A DNA stretch of 64,000 nucleotides from positions 133,575,077 through 133,639,076 of the forward strand of contig NC_134365.1 of NCBI RefSeq assembly GCF_035582795.1. Reading direction: 5' to 3'. The notes beneath the pieces are model-generated. The model had not been told where the DNA came from and did no database searches. It worked only from the letters and a program-made list of their open reading frames with translations. Position 1 is the first letter of the stretch, and every line of letters starts with the position of its first letter. Positions 12,368 to 25,800 of this stretch are shown here, piece after piece. Made by a program: the position numbers and the translations under genes. The stretch comes from Mycteria americana. Its lineage: Eukaryota; Chordata; Aves; Ciconiiformes; Ciconiidae.

Positions 12368-13662
12368 TTTATTCCCACGGCTAGGATATCACCAGAACTT
12401 CTAAATTTCACAATTTTTTCTGAAAGGCCATAGTATCAGAAACAGTATTTGGCAAAAACTTGGTGAAGAACAGTTTCCTAATAGTCAGCAATAACCCTTA
12501 CAATAAATTTAAGGGGAAAATACTTAGTTTTTTCCTCTTTGATTTTTTTTCTCCCTTAAATCAGGTGCCAGCTATGTTTTGTCCCTCCCATTTCTATGAT
12601 ATTTCCAGTTTCATGTATTTAGACCAATGACACTTTCCAAAAGCTGGTGTACAGCATCTTTATATACACTACAAATTCAGATTACCAGACTATAGTCAGA
12701 CATTGAATATATAAATAACTTTGCAAACTATTTACAGGTTTTAAACTAATCAGGTTCCACGCAACCAACACTCTTAAGGCAAATTCATTTGTAAGACTGG
12801 CTGTCTGGCCTTTCAGCATTTCTCTCCCCTCCCCAACCCCCCCAAAAATGATAGGCAATAAACACGAAATTGAATTACCCCTACCCCTGTATTGACAGAA
12901 TTTCTTGTATGGAGAGATGATCTAACTACTTATCATCTTTCCTCAAAACAAGGAAAAATGTATAGAAATGCATTTCTGTGTTTGTGTGTCAAGAAAATCA
13001 TTAAGGTGCATACCAAGAAGTGGAAGTCCCAAAGTCTTATAACAACATAATTTTTGTATGCACTTGACAAATGGATTTGGGAATTTGGGGAAAGCATCAG
13101 TTTAAAGCTGCACAACCCTTTTTAGAACTATGCATTTATAAGCTCATTAGATACAAGATCTGAAGAGCTCAAAGGGATTTTCTGTAACAGGTGACACTGT
13201 GCAATATAAAATGCAGCAAAGAGTGGATTTTCAAAGTGTATGTTTAACTACATTAGAATTTTTCTCTTATTCCATATTGCTGTGCAAGATACTATTCACC
13301 ATTTAAAGAGATTCTGCAAATCTTGCCAATCCTTCTACTGGAATAAAAACTGGCCATTTCAAATAGTATCTTTTTGTTACAACATTGTATTCTTAAGTGC
13401 AATCACAGTGCAATCCCTTTTGTCAATGCATGACTGAAGCAACCAAGCATATTCTGGTGAAGTAGACAGGATTCACATACCAAATGTGCTTAGTGCCTTC
13501 CTTTAAGTCCCAATCATCACTTTGTTCTTAGTATTTTTCAATGCCCTGATTAGGTCTTTGTTTGGAAGTAATTAGCTATTGTGGTTTGAAGGATTTTGGA
13601 ACAAAGCAGAGACTTTATACTGAATGCAAAGGTCATCTCCAACAGAGACAAAAGGTGGCAAA
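12368..13662 (-). other. PDK3: Probable PDK3 3'UTR with candidate poly(A) signal
   Basis: This runs from the PDK3 stop codon to the first canonical AATAAA I find downstream on the minus strand (12368-12373, seen as TTTATT on the plus strand). That would make a UTR of about 1.3 kb. A second AATAAA lies at 12062-12067, so longer forms are possible. No open frame here looks like protein. The true end depends on transcript data; the signal motif alone is weak evidence. Confidence 0.45.
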
Positions 13663-13806
13663 TTATCGATTAGCTTTATATTTAGAAGCATCCCTTGGTT
13701 CACTGCTAGGATTGCTCCAGTCATCTGCTTCAGGTGTGGTCTTGTAGTGTCGCCATGCTGACTTATTAAAAACGGGAAGTCTTTCAAATGATTCACTTGA
13801 AAGGGC
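13663..13806 (-). CDS. PDK3: PDK3 terminal coding exon 11
   Basis: The coding part is 144 bp, 47 codons plus TAA. It reads [20 protein letters not shown] and on through [15 protein letters not shown] to [10 protein letters not shown] and stop. The C-terminal tail with the Asp-Trp (DW) pair crosses over in the PDK dimer and helps bind the lipoyl domain. The acceptor is TTTTTCCATAG. From memory, human ends KYKAKQ (406 aa) or has a nine-residue extension. Here the stop falls at the same length, and no homologous extension follows. Confidence 0.96.
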   Translation of the reverse strand, partial: ALSSESFERLPVFNKSAWRHYKTTPEADDWSNPSSEPRDASKYKANR

Positions 13807-16800
13807 CTATGGAAAAACAAAAGCAATGGTAAGATATCATTAGACATACCAAGAGCAAGATGATACCCTGGGGAGTTCTACAGTTACAACTTCTGTATCG
13901 AACAAGTGTTTCAATTATCCAAGTGTTACATGTCACAACGCTATTTTGAAAATACTTTAGCTGTCATTAATCGCTCTAATCACAGTCAAAGTACTAGCCA
14001 TAGTAAAAGTTAAAAGAAAATAGTAACACTTTAAAATATTTCCCTTCTTTCCAGGGAGCAGTGTCTACAAAGATAGCAAGAAAAAAAAGTTTTGGGCAAA
14101 CATTTTAGGGAGATTTGTCATTGACACGGGGCAGACAGCTACTTTACTTAAACATTTCACTTCAACAAACTTGGGCTCTGTCAGCACGCTGATCTGTGAG
14201 GACTGATCTACTTCAGTCCATTAGCATGCCTTTTTCCTCTGAGAAAGACCATACCTTTTTCCTCCACACATACATGCACAGGATTAAACCCATCAGAAAC
14301 TAAAGTTAGCACAAGATTCCACAACTCACTCGCTACATACAGCAAGGCACAACGACAACGCTAAGTCAATGACCTGCACAGAAGCTATACACTATATTCT
14401 TTTAAATTCCCTGATGAAATTCAAGCAGTTAGTTTCAACCTTAAACCCCCAAGTAGCCTGGGATCTCCCAAAAAACAACAACAGGATCAACAGAGTCTAT
14501 TGCACAAAGGCCAAGAACTGCACAGGAAAAAAAAAAATGTACTATTCAGGAGTTAGTCAATAGTCTTCTCAGTTTTGTTGTGGTCAAAACTTTTAGAATC
14601 AAAAAGTATTAACCAAAATTATCTCTCATCACACAGTTCTTTGAAAATTCACCACTTACGACAGATTAACAAAATGCAAAGATCCAACACAGGGGACTGA
14701 AAAAAAAAAATCAAAGCAAACTAACTAGTATTAGTGCCAGGTTAATATTTATAACCTTGGTTTTCAGGATTCTATGTAACTGATTTAGATGAAATATAAT
14801 GAAGACAGCAATTACAAATTTGAAAACAGGTTGAAGAGTGAAAAGAAAGAAAGTTCACTTATTCAACCCACTATAAACAAATTGCACTGCACTACTAGCT
14901 TATAAAAGGGTCAAATTCATACCTTCAAATAAATTACAGCATCTGAACCAACGCCTTCCATTGAGTAGAGTTTAAGGTCACCTTGAAAGTACCTAGCATA
15001 CAGACGAGAAATTGGCAAGCCATAGCCGAACCCAGCCTACAAAAACAAAGGGAAAAACATGATGGAAAGTTAAAAATGCAACAGATCACTGCAATCATTT
15101 ATAAAACAGAAGATACCTAAATATTAGAATTGCATCAAATTATTTTTCAAGCTTTCCTTTATTACTCAGCCTACACTATATGTTGGTATTCAGCCTTTTG
15201 AAAAAATCTCCTTTTTTCCTAGGCATAATTTTTTAGTTTAGGTACAAAAAAAGGAAAAATATCAGAGTCCTTTGTTAGGACTACCTTGTCCATTTTGCAT
15301 TTTCTCAAAGAGGCAGGTAGGTGTAACATACAGTACATGCTGCCTCCAATCATCAAAGCAAACCAATACTCTCTACTGCTTCCTCACTATGATTACCATT
15401 GCTATAATATTCCATTCTTTCTTTGGTAAAAATCAGATTTTTGACAGCATGTTTTTTCTCCCCCAAGCCTGGGATTATTATTCTCAAATGTCTCCACACT
15501 TAGGAGACTATACAAAAAAGGCAGAGACAACTCTATTTACTTCATCTAGGTCACACTATTAAGTGATTGCTGATGCCATACTGCAATAGAGATCAGAAGA
15601 CTACTGCAGAAGACTACATACAAAGCAACACAAGGCAAACAATCCTCACTGTTGTTTACCCATCTAGCAAAAGATCAGGACTCCACAGCACTGAAACGTT
15701 TACTGAGGACTGAGACTCTGTACAGACCACACAATTTTCAAAGCATGATAGGCTTGACAGGTACAAATTTTAGATTGTGAATTTACAACGCTAATATTCA
15801 TAACCATAGCTGCAATAAGGTCAACACTTGGCGCCTTTTCCAACCCACTCTTGTCAGAAAAAGTTATTAAAAAAACCAAGCCTCTCTCACAGCAGCCAGG
15901 GAATAAGATTTTGGTCTACACATCAACTCTTTCAGATGACCAGGTATGTGCTGAGAATCACAGTGCTTGATTATTCATCTGAACGCCCCCTGAATTTCTC
16001 AGGGCTATCCAGAGCAATAAAGGAAGGATTCCAGACACACAAGCATTTGAAAAGAAGGATATACAAGGCAATGGATTAATACAACTTTCCGGTAAGGGCA
16101 GATTACAAGAAGAATTAGACACCTAAAGTTTTCAGAAAACCAATAAAGTCACTCCACTATAATATTTCTACAAAGGCAACCTGACAGATAACTGAGAATC
16201 ATACCCTGAATCTTAAAAACAAAGCCCCAAAATAATACAAAAAAAGAGAAGGCTAAGAAGAAGGACTTGCAAGCATTATACACTGCTAATATGTGGTATC
16301 ACATTATAGGAAATCCTTTGAGGGAGGGGTGAACATTAAAGAACTTTGTACTACAGTATCCATCACAAATTCTCTTGCTGTCATCTACTATCTCTACAGT
16401 ATCTTTTGACTTCTTTGCCTTGTTTTTACCGAAGTCTAAATTTAGTGATTTTAAACTGGTTAGAGTTGCTCACTCAGTTGTTCTGAGCAAAATGAGAAAC
16501 AGAAATGCCAAAGATGCCCTTTCTACTCACACCGCTTGTCATTGTTATTAGTGTCCATTTCCATAGTTAAAACAGTTGCTTAGCTGCACTTTTTCAAACA
16601 GTATGCTTTAAAAACATAATTCTCAAAGACTCCCATTAGAGACACATGCATCACTTTCAAACATCTGGTCTTGAAACTGGAGGCATTTCTTTCTTAATCT
16701 CTAAAAAAATGGAAGTTATTTGACTGTCTCAGCAAGAACTAAAAAAAATTTCCAAAAGCTGACTTGCATCTTTTCTGGAGACCAGACAATAAGTACATTA

Positions 16801-19800
16801 CAGAAATTAAAAAGCACAGCAACTGAAAGGCAAATTGTAGATAGTACATCCCCCAGGAACAGCTCAAGTAAAGGGCAGTATCAAGCAATCCTGAAAACAC
16901 ATTACAACTTCCCTCTCTCCAGAACTACACCTCCTTAAAACCCATGCCCAACTTCTGTTTGCCTCCTGCTCCTTCCAGGAAAATGTTTTTACGCTATATG
17001 CTAGCCCACATAATTATTTCATACTGCCCTCTTCCAAAAATTTCCTGTCAGTCTCTTCTCTACATTGTCTTCAGGGTACTTTCCAAAACAGATCACTTCT
17101 AAGAAATATGAAGACAACCAATCCCAGATGAGTACCTTGTTAAGGCAAGACCTTGCAGAAGGTCTATTTTGCAAAAGACAATTAACAAGAAGTGATCACT
17201 ACATAGGTCTGTGCTTGACCTAGAGGACAGAATATACTCAGTGATGGCACATCTGCCCTGAGAAGGGAAAGCTTTTTAGAGCCGATTTCTCATTAAACAT
17301 TGCAGTATGCATTATACAAATAGGAAATCATTGCATTTCTGTGTTACTAGTGTCTACAGGTTTAATTAAACCCAATTTAAGCCACGTTTCTCCCACCATA
17401 AACAAATGCTGCCAGAGAGAATCATTAAATTCTCTAAGAAAACCTAACGATCATTAAACATTACCATGTGTTTCTAACATTTCCACTATGTGTATAGCAG
17501 TACAGATGAACACAAGACCTGCTAGAATCTGACTGCTGCCATGGTAACAAGGTTTCTCAGCAGTTTTTAAACATTTGCAATGACACTGAGAAAGATTTTT
17601 CACCAATCAAAAAGATCCCTCTCTTCCACTCCCCAAGTCCATGAATGTTTCATAAACTAGACAGAGGACCATATAACAAGGGGAGGGAGTGTTAGAACAG
17701 AAAAATATGTCTATTTACACTGCACTGCAATTTAGTTTAGAATATTATCTAAGTCAAGCACGACACAAGCACAGACCTATACTTCCTGGAGCACCATAAT
17801 TCTTAAGTGGTTTGGTCTTTGGCACTAAGCAATAAAGAAACCCTCCTTCTGTATGGACTTCGAAGAGGATTTATGCAGAACCTTCCTGCTGAACCATTTT
17901 TATTTCTAGGCATTTCTAGATATACAGGCAGTCAGACTCACAGGGCAAAAGCTGCCAGGTTCACAAGAGAGGGGGATACTTTGCAGGTCTGACTACAGTG
18001 ACATAGACTGAAGAGCAAAACGAGACCTGAAAACGGGGTACAGTAGAAGAATACTAAGTATAAATGCCACAGAATCAAAGTAAGCGGTCTTGAAGATGAG
18101 GAAATAAACACAGGAATGCATTGCTAAAGATGCACGGGGCGGCGGGGGCAGATAATAGCGTCAATCCTAAGATGAACACATTTTACAATCAGAGAGCCAC
18201 AAAGGAAGAGACATTTTAATAGCAAATACAACTGGTAATCAAGGTATAAGTTTATAGTGAGAACAAGTTTCAGGAAATCCTTGTAGGCTGATATAGTAAA
18301 TTGCTGATCAAAAGTGAGACAGAACAAAGGCAGATTATGAACAAGAAAGATTCTACCATTCTTGACATAAAGAAAAAAGTTTATAGTTTAATTAAGGCCT
18401 CTTTCCTATCACTCATCCCATTCAAGAAGATTTTCTATGAAAAAGCAAAAGTTTGAAACATATTACTAAGATGTATTGTAGAGAGAGGAGCTGTGAAGGA
18501 TTAATATCAAGTCAATGCAGTTGCAGAACTGGGTTTCACACCTACCACGGTGGCATCAAACACTGGTGAAAACAATGCAATACACTTACGTGCCACAACG
18601 TTATGAACTGTGGACTAAGACAGTACCATAAAGACTTTCTGCTAAAAATCTAAAAGGAAATTTATTATCTCTGAACCACTCTGAACTGGTTTCACTCTCA
18701 GTTCACTGTTAATTATACCAGAAATATAATCTCTGCACCACATTTTATTAGCTGCCTGAAGGCACTTCAAGCACAGAAGTATCAGGGGGGAGGAGGGATC
18801 ACTTAAGAACATGCTAGATGAGAGTGTTCCTAAATAGGGAAAGGAAATTTCTCAAAGAATCAACTTTTTCTCAGCATGCTTGAAGATAAAGGATTGCACC
18901 AGAAGCAACAGAGAACAAAGATGAGAAGAGGCAAGAATACACTATCAGTATTAATCCACTTATTGAAAGCCAGTCAAATAGAAGAGTAGCTATATAATTT
19001 TTATCACAATGAGCCAATATGTAAGTTAATAAAATAATTTAGAAATAATAATTTAATTTTAATAGTAATTTAAAAAAATCATGCTTGCTAAAAGAATCTA
19101 CACATTCAACATTGAAATAATTCCCTGCTTAGAAGAAACTATGGGGAAGTTTTGTTTGTTTGAAATCTCACCCTGATACATCTCAGAAGAGAATAATCAC
19201 ATGAAATATTTCCAACTGAACAGGAATATACCAAAAGTGTTCATATCGCATGCAGGTTTGGGAATTTATTTTTTTTTTAAATGTGTTTTTACAGTCCATA
19301 ACTTATACAAAAATAATTTTCAAAGTTCAATATAAGCTTCTGCATTACCAGGAGGTCTTTCAAGTGCTATAATTGTGACAGTGTGGCTCACATTTTCAAT
19401 ACATTTATTACAGGAAACTTAGATAAACAGTAATTTACACACCAAAGAGGAGCTTATTAGGTTACCCACCTTCTCAGTAATACAGCACTAACAATCCTGT
19501 CCATTAACCTGTGAAAATGTTGTGCTTTATGCAGAAATGCTTGTTTTCAAGAATATAATGTCAAGACAAAGAAAAGCAATTTTCTATTCCAAAGACTAAG
19601 TGATGATAACAGAACCCATTTTCACCTGACATGTTTTACCTGCATAGAATCGCTAAGGATAAACAATTCCTTCAATGGAAAACCTGATCCAGTAGATTGC
19701 AGTGAAGGGAAACATACAACCAGAGTAGTACAAAGGGACATTTAAATACATATTGCAATTGCTTACCAAAGGCACAGCTCTCGAGGGCTCCAAACTAGGC

Positions 19801-22800
19801 CTGGGTGCTGTTGAGTACATGTAGTTAAACAATCTGTCTATTTTTCTTAAAGGTACACCTCCACCTTGATCACTTATCTAAGGAATGAAAAGTTAAGAGT
19901 TTTAAACATTATGTTCTGAAAAAAACCCTCCAAAACTCAAGCAGCATTATTTAAATGACTTTAGAAATATTCAAGGAGCAGCTAAGGATGTTGGGTTTAT
20001 CTAGTTTGGAGAAAAGAAGGCTGAGGGGTGACCTCATTGTGCTCTACAGCTTCCTGAGGAGGGGAAGTGGAGAGTGAGGTGCTGAGGTTTTCTCCCCGGT
20101 ATCCAGTGATAGGACATAAGGGAATGGTTCAAAGCTGCACCAGGGGAGGTTTAGACTGGACATTAGGAAGCATTTCTTTACCAAGAGGGTGTTCAAACAC
20201 TGAAACAGGCTTCCTAGAGAAGTGGCCGGTGCCCCATGCCCATCAGTGTTTGAGGCGTGTTTGGACAATGCCCTTAATAGCATGCTTTAACTTTTGGTCA
20301 GCCCTGCAGTGGTCAGGCAGTTGGAGTAGATGATCCTTGTAGGTCCCTTCCAACTGAAAATATTCTATTCTAATGAATATGAAGCAAGTGTCAGAAGTCA
20401 TACAGTAATTAATTCGCCTTTTCAAATTACAAGTCATACTATTCTAAACCTAGCAGGTTTGCAAGCTGCATATTATTTTTAGGCATTTACCTTAATAGAT
20501 AGATCTTCTTTCCCCAAAGTGACTAAGGTTTTGATCGATGGATAGCCTTCTCTCTTACCTTCATGCAGTTCCACTGTAGCTCTCATTGAATTCTGAAGAT
20601 AAAAGAAAAAACAGTGTCTTTGATTCTAACTTTATCATATATGCTTTTTGGGACAACTTAGAACCTGCATTTATTTTACTGAATCTAGATACTTTGTCCT
20701 ACATTTGTATGCAAGACAGAAAAGGCCGTATTTAAAACAAATTCAAGAAGTGCTTTCAAGTCAATGAATTGTCCAGCTAAACTTTGACATCAGAACTCCA
20801 TTATACATACTTTTATCTATTTGATATAGAGTCAGAGAACATAAAGCAAGAATTTTTTTTTTCCTGTGTGAAATCAGGTAATGATATATAAGGGATGACA
20901 ACATCCTTCACCTCCACCTTGCAGAACACCAATAGCGATGTTCACCACAGAGAACAAGCTTTGATTTTCTCAGCCTGGGTCATATAATTGTTAAGTTACC
21001 ATCTATCAATCTGAGTTTATCATATCTATTAACAGAGTTTCCACTGCCAGTCTGTCACAGATTACCATTACAGCTACCGCTTACTGGTTTCATACCGTTT
21101 CATGACTTGTACGCTACTTGTAGGTACGTTTTGGTACAAATTCTCACCTGTTCTGCCCTAGAACTGATGTTACAAGTGGCAAAATAGGGGAAGATTTAAA
21201 TGAATATACTTGACAAATGTCAGAAATCAAACCCAAAATACCATTATTTAGGAAAAGTTTCTCTCTGACCAAATGCATTTTCCCCCCCAATTTCTAGTGT
21301 TCAATTGCACCACCTAGAGACCACCTATCTTATTCGAAAGCATACTATAGCTCTCGCATGTTCCATTTTCACTGTTGTTCCAATTATTCAGAAAACACAA
21401 ATAAAAACAAAACAAAGCATGTCATTTACACTATTCAAAGACATATGGGTTGTTTTCACAATAAACAAAAGACACTGATCCTAACCAGTCCTCAAATATG
21501 CAATAAAGAAGCAAGCTTATGAAAACTGCAAGGTAATGAATATATCATCATTGCAAAAATAGACCATCATGGGTGTTTTAAGTTAATCAGCTGCAAAAGC
21601 ACAAAAGGAGAAGTGAGAAAACAGAGAAATTTTTCTAAGTACACAAAGGCATAAGAGAGGGCTGTAAGTCTAGCTTTTATTAGTTTCAAACCCTCTTCAC
21701 TTGTTTAAGAATAAACTTAAGAAAGGAAAACTGAAATAACATTTAAGAGCTGTAACTGAAAAGAATCTCAATTTCAGCAGTAATGTAAGTTCACAAAACC
21801 CTTCCAAATATTAACAAGTGCAACCTACCTTGAATAATTCAAATAACATATGAAACAAATGAGAAGGTACATAGACTACTTGAATAGGCTTGTTTGGAGC
21901 TTTAGCTAAAAAAAAATTTAAAATAAAAAAGACAAATTATTTTTTTTTTCAAAACAGTATTTTGTAGCATTTCTATTTACAGGAATAACATGAAACTGTA
22001 GGCAAAGACAAGTATGTAAGCATGTTCTAATTTCCCAAGTGCAAGATCAGCTCCATGAAGTAAAAACATAAATTTCAATTACTGCTATCACCTGAAATAA
22101 CAAATTCTAATTATGATTTTCAAAAGCATCTATGTCAGCAGACTTTGTTTAGATATGAAGCTTCAACTAAGCAGTGGTTGGTTTCGTACTGACAATGTAT
22201 ATTAACTAAAAGAACTTTCCCATGTAAGTGGGAAACTTCCTTTTTCTTAACACACACAATATTTAAGCATAATATTTGCTGCACAAAAAGATTCTTAAAC
22301 TAAAAAAAAAAATCACTGTTTAAATATTGTAAAAACAACTACACATTTTCCCTTAATTAAAACATATAAAATGTAAAGTATTCATAAAAATTTTCACAAT
22401 ATATTTCAAACAATATCACAGTTTTCTTATTCCAAATCATAACTGAATTGTTTGTCCACTGTTGTCCTGTGTATGGCTTGGCACAGCTCTGAACACTAAA
22501 GTGCTAATTGATTTGGCAGGAAATAATGCAGCTTCATTTAATACATTCCAGGAAAGTTTTGGTGCTGAAGATGCAGGCATCCCTGAACATTCAAATATCT
22601 ACTGGTATTAAAATATACAGTCACAGCTTGTCAGACTCAGCAGCATTTCAGGTTGAAGAAAAGCCTCTAAATGCCTGCTTCATAAATTGCAGGAAGATAC
22701 AAACATGCACACAGAATGGGACTGGAGTCAGCTTCATCCTTTTTGGCACTGAGGGCTGATAATAATACCAGTTACTACTTTAAGAGACACAGTAGTGAAA

Positions 22801-25800
22801 ACTCCTAGGAAAAGGATAAGACCAAAACAATGCTCTGCATAGTTAGTTGCAAGGCAACTTGCTGTTTTATTATGTTAATTTTGTCAGAGTCCATACTCCA
22901 ATTCTCTTATGCATCACCAAAACCAAGGCAGACTGATTCGTACTCGTTTGAGGCATAGAGTACATGTAGAAAACATGTTATTGTTGCTCTTGTGAGGTAA
23001 TTCGCAAAGTCACTTTCCTCATGTTGATTATAAGCTAGTTTAAAGGAAACAAGTAATTCTTTCCTTGCTGCTTTTTTTATGAGATCCCAGCAACTTGTGT
23101 TCTCTACTGTTGGATCTTTTTACTTAGGCCTTCAAATGAATTTTGCATTGATTCCTCTGCTGCAGCACTCAGTACTTTTAGCTCTAAAATCACTGTTTTG
23201 GAGGGGGGAAGGTTGGGTCCTTTGATTTTGGGAGAGGGGGCTGGTAGTAATGCATCAGTGTTGACAATATCACTTTGTGTGGAGAAGTATTTCTACAATA
23301 TTAAATAGTACTTTGAGCAACATACGTTCTCAATTATCACTCTCTCCATTTTGAGTGAGTGTTACCTATTTCTGAGACTTCTGTAATTGTTCTGCTGAAG
23401 TTTGGAAACATCTTAGTCTTATGTTTGGACAGCTGTCCAACATTTGTGAGAGGATCACTCAAGACAATTTATTTTTTTAATTAAAAAAAAATCCACCTTT
23501 TCTCAATAGAAATGATGACTAAAAATCAGTCAATACACTGACAAGGACTGTCTCATCAGTTTCGTAGCATCCAATTTTTATCTTTGCAATCAACTTGAAA
23601 CAGACTTTCATGTGAGAAGTTTATGATAGAACTCAAAGCATAGGCTACGTAAAAAGGTTTCTAATTTTGCCATCTTACATGGAAGAGCTCACCACTGGTG
23701 CAGGGACTAATGGTGGAATTTACAAGCATACTTCAAAATGAAACAAATTTCAGCTCTATTAAAAGATTAGTTAGAAGGCAGGTGTGTTTCCTTCCCAGTT
23801 ATGCGGATTCTTGACCACTTTATTTTCTTTAGTGATAGCAAATTCAGCAGCTAGCACTCTGCATTCAGCACCAAGAAGTAAACAAACATGTCATGATGAT
23901 AAACTATAATCCAGGTGCCCATGTAGACACATTAGAAGAAGAAAAGTAACTCTGCATACAGGACTGCAGAGTTCAAATTATTACTTAAAATTAATTAACA
24001 AAACCAGAAATCACAGATATTAGAAATGTTTTTTCTTACATACACCACTTAAATTAGTTTCACAATTACCATTGAATTCTTCAACTTCCAGATCAGGTGC
24101 CACCAGATAGTACTGCTCACATAACATCTTAGCTGTTTCATAAGCATCTACAAAACAACAGCACAGAACACTGGTTTATCAAAATCTAGAGACAACTAGC
24201 AACATTCATCCTGTATGTGAAAGACTACAAGCAGAACACTCATTTTAGTAACTAGTTTACAAGAATGAAACTGGTATCCATTCTAATCCCTTTTTCTCTG
24301 TGTGCTTATAGACCATCTGTCAAGAAAGGGCAAATTCTATTTAAAGCTCTACGAACAAAAGCAGATTACTAGAGGCAAGCTATTTTTCGTCTTTGTTCAG
24401 GGCTTGAAAACCAGAAAGGTATAATCTCAGGCTGACCATAACATCTACTTATTTGTCATGTGCCAATCACAATTTAACACTTGTTCTTTTCATCTCAAAT
24501 AAAAAAGGATGACATTGCAACCATAAATTCAGTTTTTCCAAACACAATACTGCTTACAATACTTGATTTTCAAGGTCTTTTGAGGGGAAAGCTGGAATCT
24601 TTAAGATTCTTCATTCTTTCCTACTGAACCAAAATTAAAACAAAGCCTCCTCATAATCCAAATCAGGCTTTATGTATTGTCAAAATACAGCAAGATAGTT
24701 TAAGTCATCTTTTGCTTGAAAGATTTCTTAGTGATTCTAAATATTCATTGGTACCTCATTTGCAAAAATGTTTTAGAAACAAGCAGCAAGTGTTAGCTTA
24801 AAGAGAAACCACAAACTCAAATACATTCTAACTACATTGCTTAAGCCACCTTAATGAAAGTGGCTTCCTTGTAGTAAGTGTGGGCTAAGAGCAAGTACCT
24901 AAACAGATGGGCCGTTCTGCAGACAGAGAGAAATCTGCTAAGATACCACAACAACTGCATTTGACCTTGCTCTACATATATTTTCTTCCTCCTGTCTAAA
25001 GTGACACTACCAAACAAAACAGTCTCTGTCAAGACTCAGAGCTATGAGACAAACACAAAGAAAGTAAAATCACCAGGCTCCCGAAAGGGCTGGTTACCTG
25101 TAATTGTTCTCCTTCAAGATGTCTACAGAAATAATCTATAATGTGCCCTGTTATCTGAAAAAAATTATATCAGTTGTTCTAACATCTGCAAGGTTGGACA
25201 TATCACAAAAGGCTGACACAAATGCTGCTTGAGGTCTAGTAAAATGGAGCTAATCAACACTGGAAATGTTCTTGATCAAGTCCTGGGAACATCTCACAAA
25301 ATCAGCTATCCAGTAGGAACCTTTTGTGTCAAGATGGTCAGCTCTAAAGAGTTTCTAAAAGGGTCCTGTCATTAACACAATAAAATGTGCCCTAGTAAAA
25401 AGATCAAAATCCCATTTAATATCCAAGCTGTACAGAGAACCTCAGGCTGGGATGTGCGTAATTTAGGAAAAAGAGATGCAGGAATACCTACACTTACACG
25501 CTATTCTAAGATCATCTCAGAACTTCTGATGGCCTTGGGAGAAATCCTGTGCTTCAGAAAAAAAGGGGCATAAGAAACACAGCCACAATCTTGACTCAGT
25601 CATCAAAAGCCAAAGACAGCAATGTAGCCAGTATGACCATAAGGCCATCTACATGGAGAAAGGAATAGGTTAGCACATTTAAAAGAGTTTCCACATCATA
25701 GAAATGAAAATTAGATATGGATCCAGGGGGCAGGAGTTGGATTCTTATTGCAGAGAAAAACTTCAAGGCCTCTGAAAAGCAAATCAATAACTGTGTGGGA

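Noticed and set aside
20067-20333. Overlapping ORFs of 64-88 codons on both strands at 20.0-20.4 kb.
   Set aside because: They lie in the CR1 3' untranslated tail, which does not encode protein.
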